From Tetmemena sp. SeJ-2015 (Eukaryota > Ciliophora > Spirotrichea > Sporadotrichida > Oxytrichidae): a DNA stretch of 64,000 nt. Location of the stretch: contig JAJKFJ010021672.1 in the NCBI GenBank assembly GCA_027382625.1, positions 21,809-85,808 on the forward strand. The letters are read 5' to 3'. Shown here in pieces: positions 36,058 to 48,554 of the stretch. The position numbers were made by a program, and so were the translations under genes. The notes under the pieces were generated by a model. The model searched no databases. It had not been told where the DNA came from and saw only the letters and a program-made list of their open reading frames with translations. Each line of letters opens with the position of its first letter. Position 1 is the first letter of the stretch.

Positions 36058-38537
36058 CTTTTTCTTTTGATCTTGAGCTACCTCTTCTTGGTTGTAGCTT
36101 TCTTCTCTAACTCTTGCACAAATCCTTCTTCTTGTTTCTTCAACTAGCTATAGACTTGCACTGAAGAACTGTCAACAGGCTTCTCAAACTGATAGTAGCT
36201 CTGATAAAAATTCAAAAATATCTATAAAATAAATCTGGATCCTCATCTTGGTCTTCTTCATCTTCTCTTTGTTGTTGAGGCAATCACAACTGGACTTTTT
36301 GAAGATTTAAGACAACCAGTTCACAAGTTGAGCCTGATTGATAAAGACTATGCTACTCATCTGAAAAATTTATAAGACTAAATAACTATAAATACCTCTG
36401 AAAGTCTAGAGCTGAATCCACAAGTAGATTAGTGGTGCAAGGATGAACCTCTCTTTGTGAAATCAGTCAGAACTTGCTCCATAAGGCTCTAGATCTTCTA
36501 CCTCTCTATCACTTGAGAGTCTGATGAATAAGTAGCAAGTCTCTTCTCAACCTCTTTCAAAGCATCCTCCCTATCCAGACCTCCTCGATCACCTGAAGAT
36601 TGAGCCAGCCACTTTCATTATAAAATCGTATTGATAAAATACTATAAGTTATGATTATTTTCACATAGATGTTGCTAGACCTCTGAAATGATGAGCCTTG
36701 CTTGTCTGCCGAGACATTCTTTCAAACTGAGGTCCTCTTAAACTTCTCTTTGGAGTTGAGTTGAGTTTAGATAATTGAGGCCAATAAAGTCAACTTTATG
36801 CGGGACTCTTTAACTCATTAGAGTAGCTCTCGTGAAGTACTCAATCTTCTGTTTGTAGCGGGACTCAGGGATGCAGATGTCAAAGCAAAAGCCTTAGCGA
36901 GTGAAAAACTCAAGCGCAGTGTTGTCTGCATAAACCAAAATCACAGGAAGCTCGAAGCCTTAGCTGAAGGTTTTCAAAGCACTAAGAACTAATCAAAATA
37001 TTATGAAGGTAAAAAAATAATGAATAAAGAAGCTTGGCACCAAGTCCCTTTAAAGTTTAATAAAAGTTATGATCATACATAGCGTTGATAAGGATGACTC
37101 ACGCAAAGATAGACAATTCAATTGCTTTCCTTACTTATTTTAAATATGATACAAGCTCAATAAAGCCAGAGTCAAAGTGGCACTTGAAAAGACAACTATC
37201 AAATTTAATTAAACTTTATAGTTACCCTGCCACTACTTTGTCATTAGAGACAATGTAGAAGGCTCTGAGACCAGACTCTGAATGAAGCTACTTCTTCATA
37301 ACTTCTAGGCGATCGTTGTCTGGAAGCAGCTTGTTCACAATTTCTTTGAATTGCACAACCCAATGGAGTTTCTCCCGCAACTCCTCGCTATAAGTTAAAA
37401 TGAAATAAAATTACGAAATTATCAGCTCCTTACTCCGAAAACTCAAAGAAAAAGATATCCAAATCAGCTTCAGCCATTTAAAGGTTTGTTTCTTGACTTT
37501 AGATGGTTGAAAAGTTATTCCTCCTGTTTGAGGATGAAATGGGTGCAAAAGCTAGGTTGTTGCATATCTTAGTGACCTCCAAGAGGGCTCTCTAGCCTCG
37601 CGCACTTTTGTTGTCGAGAAGTGCCCATACTTATTCAGAGGAGATTGCAAAGTTCTCCTTCCCTTTGAGTTTAGCTAGATCTTATTATAAAGCGGAACGA
37701 TGCTGGCTTGAAGAGCTGATCGCAGATTCAAGCCTTGCTCTCAAATCTTTTATCGAAGGTTAAGCTAATGGAGAACTTTAACTCATATTTGCATAGGGAC
37801 TACAAACTTAAGCCTGATAAGTGTTTTTCTTGTTGCTTTCAAAGCAGTCTATATCAAGTTGAAGTCATTTATTTCTTACTCTAAGTCTGTTAGTGAGGCT
37901 TTAAAAATTTTCTAGCAGGGCTTAAAGGTCCAGAAGTGACAAAAGGAGTCTTTTCAGCTTCTTGAGTTAGGCCCTCCTAGCAACTCCGCTCATAGTTTTG
38001 AAGCTAAAGAACCTGGTCCTTGTCGTGAAAGTAGTTGCTGTCTAGCTCAAAAGCTTACAAATCAATCCCACACTGCTGCTGATGATGATGATCAAGATAC
38101 GAGAAGGATTTGATGCTGCTCTCCGCAAGTTCAACAGAAGGAGAGGACTCTTCAAAATCTGCTTGCTTTTCATCCATCTATATCATATTTAAAACCGATT
38201 TGCCTTGTTAAAAATTTTGATTTACTATCTTATAATCTTATAGGGATAAGCAGTTTTGGCATGAAGCATTTCATAGTCATAACTTACAGCAGTATCTCTC
38301 AAAGGAGTGAAATCATAAACATTTCATTTAGTTAGTAAGCACTAAATAAAATTATCATCAGGTTGAGAGAGTAGAGAAGCAAGTTTATCTCGGGTGTTTC
38401 TTGTCAAGTAGAGTTTTTGCATCCTCAAAATTATCAAAGTTTGTTTCACTAAAAGTTATTAAATTAAAATTATCTCTTAAACTCAAATTTCAGAATTTGA
38501 AAGAATGCAAAACTAAAATTTGTGTAAATTTAATCAT
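36058..38537 (-). CDS. GCN5-like histone acetyltransferase (GNAT)
   Basis: Acetyltransferase of the GCN5/PCAF type, inferred from the C-terminal GNAT half: GFIEL (motif D/A region), KGLGAKLL (acetyl-CoA pyrophosphate loop), and the strongest block VYADNTALEFFTRQGFCFDI with IPESRYKQKIEYFTRATLM (GCN5 motif B, ADNxAxxFFxxxGF). Before it lies KEIVNKLLPDNDRLEVMKKQ then SNDKVVAG. The N-terminal part is acidic and Gln-rich. In-frame TGAs near 38316 and 36291 read as Trp in good context (CLLTK-W-NVYDFTPL; KVQL-W-LPQQQRE). The C-terminal tail is acidic then basic (EDEEDQDEDPDLF; ELEKKATTKKRQLKIKRK), ending at TGA 36058-36060. No bromodomain could be recognised. The start is either ATG 38537 or an internal Met at 38178. 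Exon joins in the GNAT core are approximate. Confidence 0.65.
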
Positions 38538-38587
38538 TCTTGTTCAATTTAGAATTTGATTTATATGAATATCATCTATTTTTTAAT

Positions 38588-39568
38588 TTAGGAAACATTT
38601 ATGATGTTAACGCCTGCTTCTTAAAGTCTTTGAGTCATAACCTTTGCACTATCTGGTGATACACTTCTTGTCGCATCCTCTATAAGGTATGTTTCAAATC
38701 CAAGAGCTGCTGCATCGCAAGCTGTTGATCCCACGCAGTAATCAAAAGCCAATCCAACACAAAACACTCTCACTTTCTCTTTTGTGAAATCAACAACCTT
38801 TGTTTTAATTTTTTCAACGAGTGTTTAAATCTTTTCTTTGAGGCCAGTTTATTCAGGGCCAGTACCGAAACCGGAGTAAGAATCGTAATACTTGAGCATG
38901 CCTTTGTAAATTACAGTTATCTTCGCACTACTTGTCTCTTCTTGCTCATTATCATCAACTTCTACTTATTAAAATAGCGTCTTAATCTTAAGGGAATTGA
39001 AAAGTGAATAGTTTATGTTCTACTTCTAATGATTCAGACTTAGTTTGTTTGAGAAGCTTGGAGATGATTCCATTCTTCTTCATATCCGAATTGAGTGGAG
39101 TCACATCAAGATCTGGATGGAATTCTGAACCATGCGTGCCTTGTACGCAATGCACTGGCCACATCACTTATTTGATTCCAGTTTCCTCAATAGTTATAGT
39201 CTCAAATAACTAGCTGCCAGGATGATTGACTTGGAAAGAACAGTCAATACAATTTAATATAGACGAAGATTAATGTATCTATCTTGTCTGAGTGGTCTGT
39301 TGGATGCCAATCCTTTGTGTAAATGACTTTGTGAAAGAATGGGTTGTGCTTTAGTTTATTAATAATGGGAATGATCTCTGAGGCTCCACTCACTGCGAGT
39401 GACCCTCCTTCACAAAAGTCATTCTGCATGTCCACTATGATTAGCAAGTTCAGTTTTCCCGCGCTATCTAAGCTCTCTAGCAATGAAAACATTAATTTAA
39501 AGAAGGATAAAAGTATAAACTTTAGACTTACTTTTGCTCTAATTTTGAAGTGACGATGAAGATTCCAT
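38588..39568 (-). CDS. Nicotinamidase (isochorismatase-like hydrolase)
   Basis: Hydrolyses nicotinamide to nicotinic acid in NAD salvage. The catalytic triad is visible: Asp in LLIIVDMQNDFCEGG, Lys in VIYTKDWHPTDHS (which also supplies metal ligands) and Cys in GLAFDYCVGSTACDAA. Other family blocks are WPVHCVQGTHGSEFHP, YDSYSGFGTGPEQTGL and FETYLIEDATRSVSPDSA. The start at 39568 (MESSSSLQNQSK) is joined by an intron of about 50 nt to the VDMQNDF exon; a second intron lies near 39240. The last conserved residues are LQEAGVNIINVS, followed by TAA 38588-38590. If TAA is Gln, the frame runs to TGA 38538-38540, which touches the ATG of the downstream gene. It is divergent from the PDK1-like gene, with about 125 bp between starts. 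Confidence 0.9.
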
Positions 39569-39695
39569 ATTTTAAGATATAAAAGTGAAATTTACCTTTC
39601 TCTCATAAATTCTTTCTTTTAAGAAAGAGAATAGGAGAATAAACTTGATAAAATAAATTGGCAAGTAACTATAATTTATTAAGCAAATACTAGTC
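39569..39695. promoter_or_regulatory. Divergent promoter region, nicotinamidase / PDK1-like kinase
   Basis: A 127-bp AT-rich gap between two start codons pointing away from each other. It should contain both promoters. No specific motif is claimed. Confidence 0.45.
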
Positions 39696-42600
39696 ATGGT
39701 CGAGTCAATTACCATCTCTAAACATTTTAATGTTATTAATTAAATTTACACTCTAAGCAAAGTTATAACTCTGCTACTCAAGCAGCCAGCAAAGATTAGT
39801 CCCCTCTTCTTCAAAAGAAATCAATAGACGACTATGAATTCCTTAAACAGGTTGGCTAAGGTGCCTTTGGAAATGTATACCTTGCACAAGATAAGCAGAC
39901 AAATGTAAGTAATAAATGATATGATGTATATATAATTTTAATGAGAAATTCGCAATTAAAGCTCTAGACAAGTTGCATTTGATCAAGAACAATAAAACAA
40001 AGAGTGTACATCGAGAAAAAGAAATACTTAATCTATTCAAGGGCCACCCAAATATAATCCATCTTGAAAGCACCTTCCAGGTAATAATATAAATTCACTT
40101 TCTTCCTACAATTTTACGAACACGCAAGCTACTTCTTCCATATGAAAGGAAGGTTAAATCATATTCTTAAGGATTGTAACTAATAATGAAGTATAGGATA
40201 AGCAGAATTTGTACTTTTGGGGGGGGGACGGAAGTGCACCTCCCCCCCTTTTTATGGTCAAAATAGCCAAAAAATCGTCCATATAGGCCATATGAGCCAA
40301 AAATGCCAAAAAATTAAGAGTTTTTCGCCTTCGAAATTTCCTTGAGGGTCAAATTTCATTATTTCAATTTTTCCCCAAAATTTACTCAAAATATGTTTCA
40401 AGTCAAATTTAACATTAAAATAATAGTTATTAAATAATATAGGTCAAATTTAGGCAGATACTTGATCAGTACTAGCAAGATCTACAATATTCGCCACAGA
40501 TAGAGGCTATAAGTTAAATCAGCCCTCAGTATTTTTAAATTGCTGTTATTTGACGTCCTTTCAACATGGAGAAATCTTTCCTCGAATTTATATAATTAAG
40601 AAGAATATAGCAAGTTAAGTTCAAAGTCAAGATAATTTCATCTATGGTAGTATTTGGTTTCTTACTCTGACATTGATAAAGAGAAGAAGATCTAGCTAAT
40701 TCTATTTTATAAATGATAGTATGCTTTATTTATGATTATGATAATAGCATTTAAACTTCTTGGAAATTAATAGCTGAACTACTCCCACCTATTTTTGATA
40801 ATCATTTCTTAGTCTCACTATTTTGAAGAAGAATATATAGGAGTTCAAATGTGACTCAGTCATTAAAAGGAGATGGGATCCCAAAAACATGAAAGTATTC
40901 ATCAAAATTTGACTTGAAACATATTTTGAGTAAATTTTGGGGAAAAATTGAAATAATGAAATTTGACCCTCAAGGAAATTTCGAAGGCGAAAAACTCTTA
41001 ATTTTTTGGCATTTTTGGCTCATTATGGCCTATATGGACGATTTTTTGGCTATTTTGACCATAAAAAGGGGGGGAGGTGCACTTCCGTCCCCCCCCCCCG
41101 TAACTTTTTATTTGAAAATTGTCCTAACGGGGCCCTCATCAACCTCATTAAGAAGAATGGTTAGTTCAAATATTTTAAGCCTTGAAAGTGAATAAAGTTG
41201 TAATTAGGTTGCTTTGACGAGGCAGTGACCCGTATATATGCAGCAGAAATAATTAATGTGCTTGAAGCTATACATAGCTAAAACGTAATGCACAGAGATC
41301 TCAAGCCGGAGAACGTCTTACTAAAGAATGACTACCACATTAAAGTCGTAAGCACTCATTATATTTTTAATCCCAAAAATGTCCATCAATATAAATCGGA
41401 TATTTTTAAATCTATATTTTATTTGAGTTGTACACAAATAAATTTTATCTTTATTGTTGAAAATTTAATTTTTTAGATAAAGTAAATTAGACTTGTAAAT
41501 GAAATGATATTTTAAACGGAATTAATACCAAATTTTAAAACTCAACTTTTTATTAAATTTTATTTTAACTATAATTCAGTCGACTTTAAAATTTAATACC
41601 AGAAAAAAGTCTAAGAATATATCAAAATCTGGCTAATAGTTAATAAGGCTTAATTATAATTGACAATTTTATAAAATCATATTTCAATTTAAGTAATTTC
41701 CTCTCTGGTGGTAGTTAAAATATTTTAATGCACTCTCTCTATTTTTCATATCTCCATAGCCAATGAAAATTAATGGAGTTTAGCTAAAATAATTTTCTTA
41801 GTATTCCCTGTATTGAGAAAAGAAGCAAACTAATTTCAAACTAAATAATATTTTACAACTCAATAAATTGCTATTTTTATATTAAGAGGAAATGTATACT
41901 CTATCGGATTGCTTTTATTCTTTTTATTTTGAGATACTTAAACTGTCACTGATTTAATCGATTTTATTCTGATTTTTAATTAACTCTATAACAAATTTAT
42001 TTCTTGCATTAATCTCTTAAATAGATCGATTTTGGGGATGCTAGTTATATCATAGATAAAGATAAGACGTCAGAATAATAAAGTTCTAATCAGATTCTCT
42101 CAACTGGTGGCTCCTATTCCACTTAAGAAACTGAGACTGAGGAATTTGACCCAAGAAGAAACCAAGTTTTCTTTTATTAAAATTACTTTAGATATTCATT
42201 CGTTTTCACTGAAGAGGCAGAAAATTAATTTCAAAGAAGAGGGACCTTTGTAGGGACTGCCTACTACGTCTCTCCAGAGATGCTGAAGGACAACATCTCT
42301 ACCCCAGCTTCTGATCTGTGGGCACTCGGATGCATGATTTTCCAAATGTTAGTTGGCTAGGTTCCTTTCAGTGGGCCGAGCGACTATGCCACATTTTAAA
42401 TGATTCTGAACCGCAAGCTTGAGTGGCCTTAATCATTAGTGTCTCAGCTTAGTGAAGAAGCGAAGGACTTAGTTGATTAACTTCTCTATTATAAGAACTC
42501 AAATTTGTTGTATAATTTATCTAATTAGAGCCTTCGAAAAGGCTTGGTGCAGGTATAGGTGCAGATGCTCAGAATACTTATGCTCACTTGAAAGCTCACC

Positions 42601-43178
42601 CATTTTTCTCAGGGTTGGACTTTGAAACTGTGAACTCTTAGGCAATTCCCCTTTCCAGGAAGCTATCTGATTCCGACACTTTCCTTTTAGAGGAGATAGA
42701 AACAACTGACAGAGATATCAAGAGATAGTCATGGCACGATGTTGGTAAAGAGAGAGAAAACCAAATTCTCTTCCAAGGATATCAAATTGTATGTTTATTG
42801 TTTTTGCTTTTATTAGGAGAGCTGAAAAAGAAGAACAAATACTTCTGGAATCAGGTTCGCTACTTCACCCTCACTAGGGATGGAGCTCTTTGCTATTATA
42901 AAGACAAGCAGCTGCTGAGAGGATAGATAAATTTATGCAAAGATACTAGGATAGTCAAGTCTGGCAAAGACAGACTTGAAATTTAATGTCCTCAGAGAAT
43001 TTTCTAATTGAATTACTTTAAAGTAGATTAATTTATAACCTTCTATCTTAGTGAGACTGATAAAGACAAATAGGTTGTAGACATTTGGATTCAAAAGATA
43101 GGAGAAGTAATAGATGGTCTAAAAGCAATGGCAGAGGGTAAGGGACCAATCAGTGCCTTTCAAATCACTCATATGTGA
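39696..43178 (+). CDS. PDK1-type AGC protein kinase with C-terminal PH domain, interrupted by an inverted-repeat element
   Basis: Resembles 3-phosphoinositide-dependent kinase 1, which phosphorylates activation loops of AGC kinases at membranes. Kinase motifs in order are [19 protein letters not shown] (catalytic Lys), [78 protein letters not shown] and [11 protein letters not shown] domain follows ([19 protein letters not shown], about 42815-43130), ending QITHM and TGA 43176-43178. Introns sit at the exon starting FAIK, after STFQ (ends GAAGTATAG before DKQNLYF), 41348-42024 (677 nt, just before DFG) and about 42790-42817. Within the exon encoding LYFLFENC, an ~884 bp element is inserted at 40219. 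Unless it is removed from DNA or RNA, the kinase is broken. Confidence 0.85.
40219..40410 (+). repeat. Left terminal inverted repeat
   Basis: Pairs with 40905-41099 in inverted orientation; the G-run is at the outer end. Confidence 0.9.
40905..41099 (-). repeat. Right terminal inverted repeat
   Basis: Reverse complement of 40219-40410, with an outer run of 11 C. Confidence 0.9.
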
Positions 43179-43616
43179 GCAAATACCCATTAATCTTAAA
43201 TAACTTAATAAGAATGCAGTTGACTCTAAGAGGAGAGTATTAAATAGCTTCTCCAAGTGTAAATAGTTTCCTTACTTGCTCGTAGAGTCAATTGCAATCA
43301 TAAAAATTTAAAGGCTATTAATTAATATTTAGCTATGTTTAGTAACCAAGACTATTTAATTCTGATTCATCATCACCAATGCATTTTTAATTTTAACCTC
43401 CTTGTTTAGTTGGTGATTGATTTCTCTTAAATTAATTTAGCTTGCCTACAAATTTAATGAGCAATTATCATGCTTTCTTTTTTGCGAACTTGCTATTATA
43501 GTTTTATTAAAGCAATAAGAAACTAAAAATAAAGTGTAACTAGTTTGTCTTAGTTGTTTTAGCCTGTCTTTAGACTAGAGTTTCACTATCTTCAAGAGCC
43601 TCTTCTTCCTCTACAG

Positions 43617-43867
43617 TCATAACTTCATTTTCTCCACTCCTGCTGGAGTAGTACTACCAATTGCTTTGCTCTATAAAAAGAGATCTTTATCAGTATAATA
43701 CTTAAATGATATTTATAAACTTGCTCTACCTCTGGTTGAATAGTCATTGCCCGTTTCCAGCTCTTTCTTACGAATCGAAAAGCCAAATAAATCATCAATG
43801 TCAATGTTATGAGCATAAATTCGCTATCCAATATGTCCCACTGCTCGCTGCTTATTGATTACCCCAT
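43617..43867 (-). CDS. Small N-myristoylation-candidate membrane protein
   Basis: A two-exon gene of about 63 residues. It starts MGQSISSEQWDILDSEF, a good N-myristoylation context (Gly2, Ser6). One hydrophobic helix follows (MLITLTLMIYLAFRFV), then a basic patch (RKSWKRAM) and a short tail after a GTAGAG...TTTATAG intron (about 43677-43734). It ends VEKMKL at TGA 43617-43619. I do not recognise the family. The clean splice, stop and topology support a real gene. Confidence 0.55.
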
Positions 43868-44041
43868 TTATATTTCTTTTTGTCTTGTAGTAGAGAAATC
43901 TTAATAAATTATCTAAGATGAATAGGTAGTGGTGATTGTCTAATGGAGGAGCTCAAATTGTTGAGGCTTTTTGTTAGAGTAATAATTATTATTGCTGCAT
44001 CATGATTATTAGTTTAATTATATTTAAGATTGTTTCAAATA

Positions 44042-47000
44042 ATGAAGGACTCTACACCTCCTGCGCAAGTCAAATCCATCTCTACTTCCCCTATAAGACT
44101 TACTCTACTATAAATAAATACTTACATGTCCACTTAAGTCATCACTAATTATTTTAATACTAAGTAAAATTGATTCTGGACAGTAGCAAGTGAATAAATA
44201 TAAAATTGAGTAACCTCAAGTGCTGAGTGAATATCCCTTGCAAGATACAAAGCTGAACTTCATCAATAGCCAGAGCAGTTAAAATGTTTCCAGCTCCTAC
44301 AATGTAGGTAATCAATTTTGCTTTATTTAGATAAGCATTAGTAATGTTGGAGGGACATCGGGATATTTTGGAAATGGGGAAACTCTTTCTCCCTAAAAGA
44401 TAAAAGTGGAGACTCAGAAAGTATCATCCAAGTAAATCTATAGTCCATTCTCTCCTGAGAAACAGATTCAGCAATCCAAATTTTTTCCGCAAGAAAGTGC
44501 ATTTAGTCCTAAGAATCAACCTGCTGTTTCTCCGAATCAACTTATGATGAGAGAGTCTCAAGCCAGCATTAGAGTTGGTTCTCAAAAGGAGCTCGCAACT
44601 TTTTCTTCAGACACTCTATTTTTAAAAGTCTGAGATAAGCATTAATTTTCTTTTATATGAACTGGAGCGTATCGAAGTATGGACAACAGGGATTCTCAGT
44701 TCAAGCCTAAAGTGAGTAATCCAGCTTAGAGTGATGTAGATTCGTCACAAGTAGATCAGAAGAACAATAGACTTAAGAATCGACTTAAGAATGTAGGGTT
44801 TGACGATGTGTTTACAGTTATCAAAGCCAAAGACTATATTGCCTCAAACAAAAAGAAGGTCATAGCTCTATCTCAAAATCTGCATGCAACAATTATTTAT
44901 TTGACTTGCCTAATTTATTAATCATGGAAAAGGAGAAAACATATACTAAGGGTCTGAGGGATAAACTCTTGAAGACGGAAAAATGATTGCAGATTCAAAG
45001 CTATCTCCTAAAGTTCACAAACCGATTGTCATGAAAACTGAAATACAAAGATAGAAAGAAAAAATGCAGCATCAATCTAACAAGATAAAGTATCTCATGC
45101 TCTCCAATCCTTATAAGTTAAGTAACTATATGGAGCACAACTCTGCTCTAGTACCAGAAAAGCTCATTAATGCGAATCAACTATTCATCTAATGCTCTTA
45201 TTATAGTTGTAATATCAAGTTGATCCCAGTCCTGTGTTTGAAGATGACGCAGATTACGATGATGATGAACAGCGGTAGTATAATCAACTTGCAAAAGAGG
45301 AATTTTCTTCTCCTAGCCAAGCGCTACTGCTAAAGAAGGAAGTATCTCCAAAGAAAAAGGACTTAGTCAAACAATATCAACTCTTCAAAAAGCTTCAAGA
45401 TATCAAAAATAAGGGAGAGTAGATTGAGTTAGACATGCCTGCTGACTTTAAAGAAAAGCTCAAGCTCATTCATGAGGAGCGGTTAATGTTCAGAGGAGAA
45501 AGTGAAGGAAGTGCATATTTTGGAACAGCCGAAAATGATGATGAAAAAGGAAGCTTATCTCCAAATGAATCAAACTAAGCTGCTTTAAGAAAGCCTAAGA
45601 AGAGTCCAGAAAAGGTAAGGGGAATTGGAGGAGTTGGAGGCACATTTAAAACTGAGTTAATGGAGATCGAAGAAAATATTTCGCCTATCATAAGAAGCAA
45701 GCAAATGAATGAACTCTAATCACAACAACATAAGATCTTTAGCTTGGAAAAAGTACCAGATTTTTCTTAAGGTCCCGAAGGAGAGAAAAAAGTCAGCTAT
45801 AAAAATTATCAAAAGCACTAATTAACAGGAACTTAGACTGTAAATCATCAAAGGTCTCTATCAATTATGGATCCTTCAGTCTAGAAGTTAGAACCTTTAG
45901 GTTAATCTAATTATTATCTGCCAGACCTATCTCGCTTTCAAAACTAGATAGATTCTATAGACTCTCCTCAGAAAGTGAATACAAAGTAGTCCTATTTACC
46001 AGACACTATAAAAACTTATCTCTAAAAGAAGTTACGAGTTGATAATCACTAAACAAGCTTGAAATAGATGCTGAGAAAACATCACAACCGCACTTCCTTG
46101 GATTAAGGACAACACCTTCCTCTTTAAATAGATAGTCCTTTCCTATAGTCTTAAATTGGACTGAATTATGCATTGCTCTCTAACAACAATAACCAGCTAC
46201 CAGTGCGAAAGTAATAACTTGAAGTGATGAATCACTCCTCTCTCCTACTCAAGTAAGCAAAGGATATTCTATAGACAGTTAATAAGGCTTCGAATACCAC
46301 TACTAATCTAGGGTTAATGAAACTTCAAAAAGATCTCAGAGCTTAGTTGATAAATGAGACTCCATCCTAAATCACTCAGCAGAGAGATTTACTAGATAAC
46401 TATAATAACTTTAAATAGAAGGCAAGACTTGGCAAGTTCCAAGTCGAAGATCTCTACATTAAGAGAGAGCAAGCAATTGTTCCAACAGATCTGATAGAAG
46501 ATCTAGAGAAAGTAGAAGAGGAAGAAGAAAGACAGCAGTCACTAATGGACATTTCCTAATTGAAAAACTAAGCGATTGCCTAAAATGTCTCATAATAAAG
46601 AATACAGACTAATCAATTGATATTGCACACTCAGAGCAGTACTGATCAAGACAAGAGTAACATTTACATAGAAAGCTCGAATCCAACTCAGGATTTAAGA
46701 GGGGAAATTAATGAGGGTAGAAGGAGTATTGATGCTCTTTAACCTTTGAGGCATTCTTTCGATGAGCGCCTGTAGCTTTCCTAGTAAAAGACAATGATAC
46801 AGCACTTGGATTATGATTCAGAGTTTTAGAACCAGCAACTATTATAGATTAACTCGGAGGAGCAGTCGATAAAGAAAACTCGTTTGAATAACTACCCCAC
46901 AAATCAGGGATCGACCACTCTCAACAGCTATAACTCTCAAGTAGTGAGCAAGCATTAATATAACACCATCCAAGCTTCAGTAGCAGTGATTGCTGGAGGT

Positions 47001-48554
47001 AGACCTAGCAGAGCAAAGAGAAGTGAGGCTCTACTGTTAAAAAAGCAAGGTTCAATTACTTAGAAGATGATGACTTAAGTTTTGAATTCCAATGAAAGTC
47101 CAAGTAGATTAGAGAAAATCTAGAATAATCGGTAAAACCAGTCCAGTTAGCTAGGTTAGTACCAGGATAATAATTAAGCAGAAGCAGCAGTCGGAGAAAG
47201 GGTGGGCAGTGGATTAGCAACTGACCAGATTTACAACTTGAATAGCAATATTCAAAAGTTCTCCTACTAGAATATGAAGAACGAGAAGGAGTTAAGAGAA
47301 CTTAAACTTTCCAATAACAACAAGGAGCGTTACAGATCTCATCTAATTAAAGGTTAATGCATAGGTTAGTTTTATATTAAACTCTTGAGAGAATGATGAA
47401 GATGGAATAGTTTAAGAAGAATATTGAGTCGTATAAGGATATTAAGAATTAGAGAGAAGTTGCTATGAGGTAGCTTAGAGAAGTGGCAAGGGTTAATAAT
47501 TCTTCACAGACCGATCTTAAACTGCCGCAGCTTAATTCTAAAATGAGGGAAGATGCAGCTCATGGATTTGATTCTGCAGCTGAAAAAGGAAAGAGAAATA
47601 AAAGCCACAAGTATCAAACTATTCAACATTTATCAAAATAACATCATTAATTTTTTAAATAGCTTCAACAACGAAAGAAGGCATTTATTATTAATAAATA
47701 TCAACATATTTTTGCAGATGTGGCTACAGAGATTGAAAGAGTGGCTTTGCTATCCACTCGCAGAATATCTCTGGCATCGAAATTTAACTAGCATCACAAT
47801 GATGGAAGTATCACTATAGACAAATGGGGTGAGACAAACTACTCTCCTACAAATATAACCAGTCAACCTCCTCCCATCGTTTCTCCATAAGAAAGGGCGA
47901 CTGCTCATTTCTTTGACCGTACGAACAACTAGAAGCCTCTTTTTATATCCATTATAAATTTAAACTAGAGTAATATTAGGCATTAACAATTTGGAAGTAA
48001 CGATGCAGCTAGTCGAGCAAACAGCACTCTCAAAAAAAGCTAGAACAGTCATAATACAAGCTCTACTCCTCATAGACTGGCAAATTTTTAGCAGAAAATT
48101 ACTAGTCCCACTAACTTAAATCAATATCATTATCATCAGATGAGTCACCTCAACCACTATCAATAGCCTGTGTCTCCTCATAATAGATATTAGTAGCAGT
48201 CTCTCACAGCGAAGTCCCCCTTCAATCCATAGAAGAATAGTTCACCAAGAGCAGCAACTATGAAAAACTCAGCGACTCTAAGTTAACAGCAAATTAACTA
48301 ACAAAAGGCCTCTCCTCATATGAGTGAAAAGCTTAAGATAATTAACAGAGGAAATAAACTGAGCAATTAAGATCTCATGATAGAAGTTTCACAAGATAAG
48401 TTGCCTCAGTTCGATCAATAAATTGTTACGTCTTACTGCTAATCTTTTTTCTGATCTAGATTAGGTGGAAGACTAAAATGAAGATGGCAAAAATCAATAG
48501 AGTGATCACAATGAAGATGGTTCTATTGAATAAGAAGTAATCTCAAATTAGTGA
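44042..48554 (+). CDS. Large Gln/Ser/Asn-rich coiled-coil protein
   Basis: Unrecognised, probably cytoskeletal or scaffold. Starts MKDSTPPAQVKSISTSPIRL. Exons carry FFPQESAFSPKNQPAVSPNQ (about 44490), a basic/helical block NRLKNRLKNVGFDDVFTVIK (about 44770), and an acidic segment VFEDDADYDDDEQRQYNQL (about 45240). A long exon from about 45220 to 47110 is rich in Gln (TAA/TAG) and Ser-Pro sites. A coiled coil follows (MMKMEQFKKNIESYKDIK, about 47395) and a His/Ser/Pro-rich tail. Introns include about 44312-44330 and 47364-47388 (GTTAGT...TTGAG). The last exon reads VEDQNEDGKNQQSDHNEDG and ends SNQ at TGA 48552-48554. Many SP/TP motifs suggest phosphorylation (inference only). Confidence 0.55.

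Larger units (their letters stand above)
40219..41102. mobile_element. Non-autonomous inverted-repeat element (MITE-like, possibly an IES) in the kinase exon
   Basis: The left terminal inverted repeat is 40219-40410 and the right one 40905-41099. They are almost identical over about 192 bp and both start with a run of 9-11 G followed by ACGGAAGTGCACC; one indel (CATATG versus CATAATG) was noticed. Flanking direct repeats ACTTTT lie at 40213-40218 and 41103-41108. Removing the element plus one copy rejoins TAC TTT TTA TTT GAA, giving the expected kinase sequence LYFLFENC. The internal 494 bp has no coding sequence that I can recognise. It is therefore a non-autonomous element, recently inserted or under constraint for precise excision. 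Confidence 0.85.

Noticed and set aside
40127..41107. ACTT repeats joining SY to FLFENC in the kinase
   Set aside because: A better explanation is a GT-AG intron ending GAAGTATAG before DKQNLYF plus element removal at the ACTTTT repeats, which gives the PDK1 sequence TFQ-DKQNLYFLFENC.
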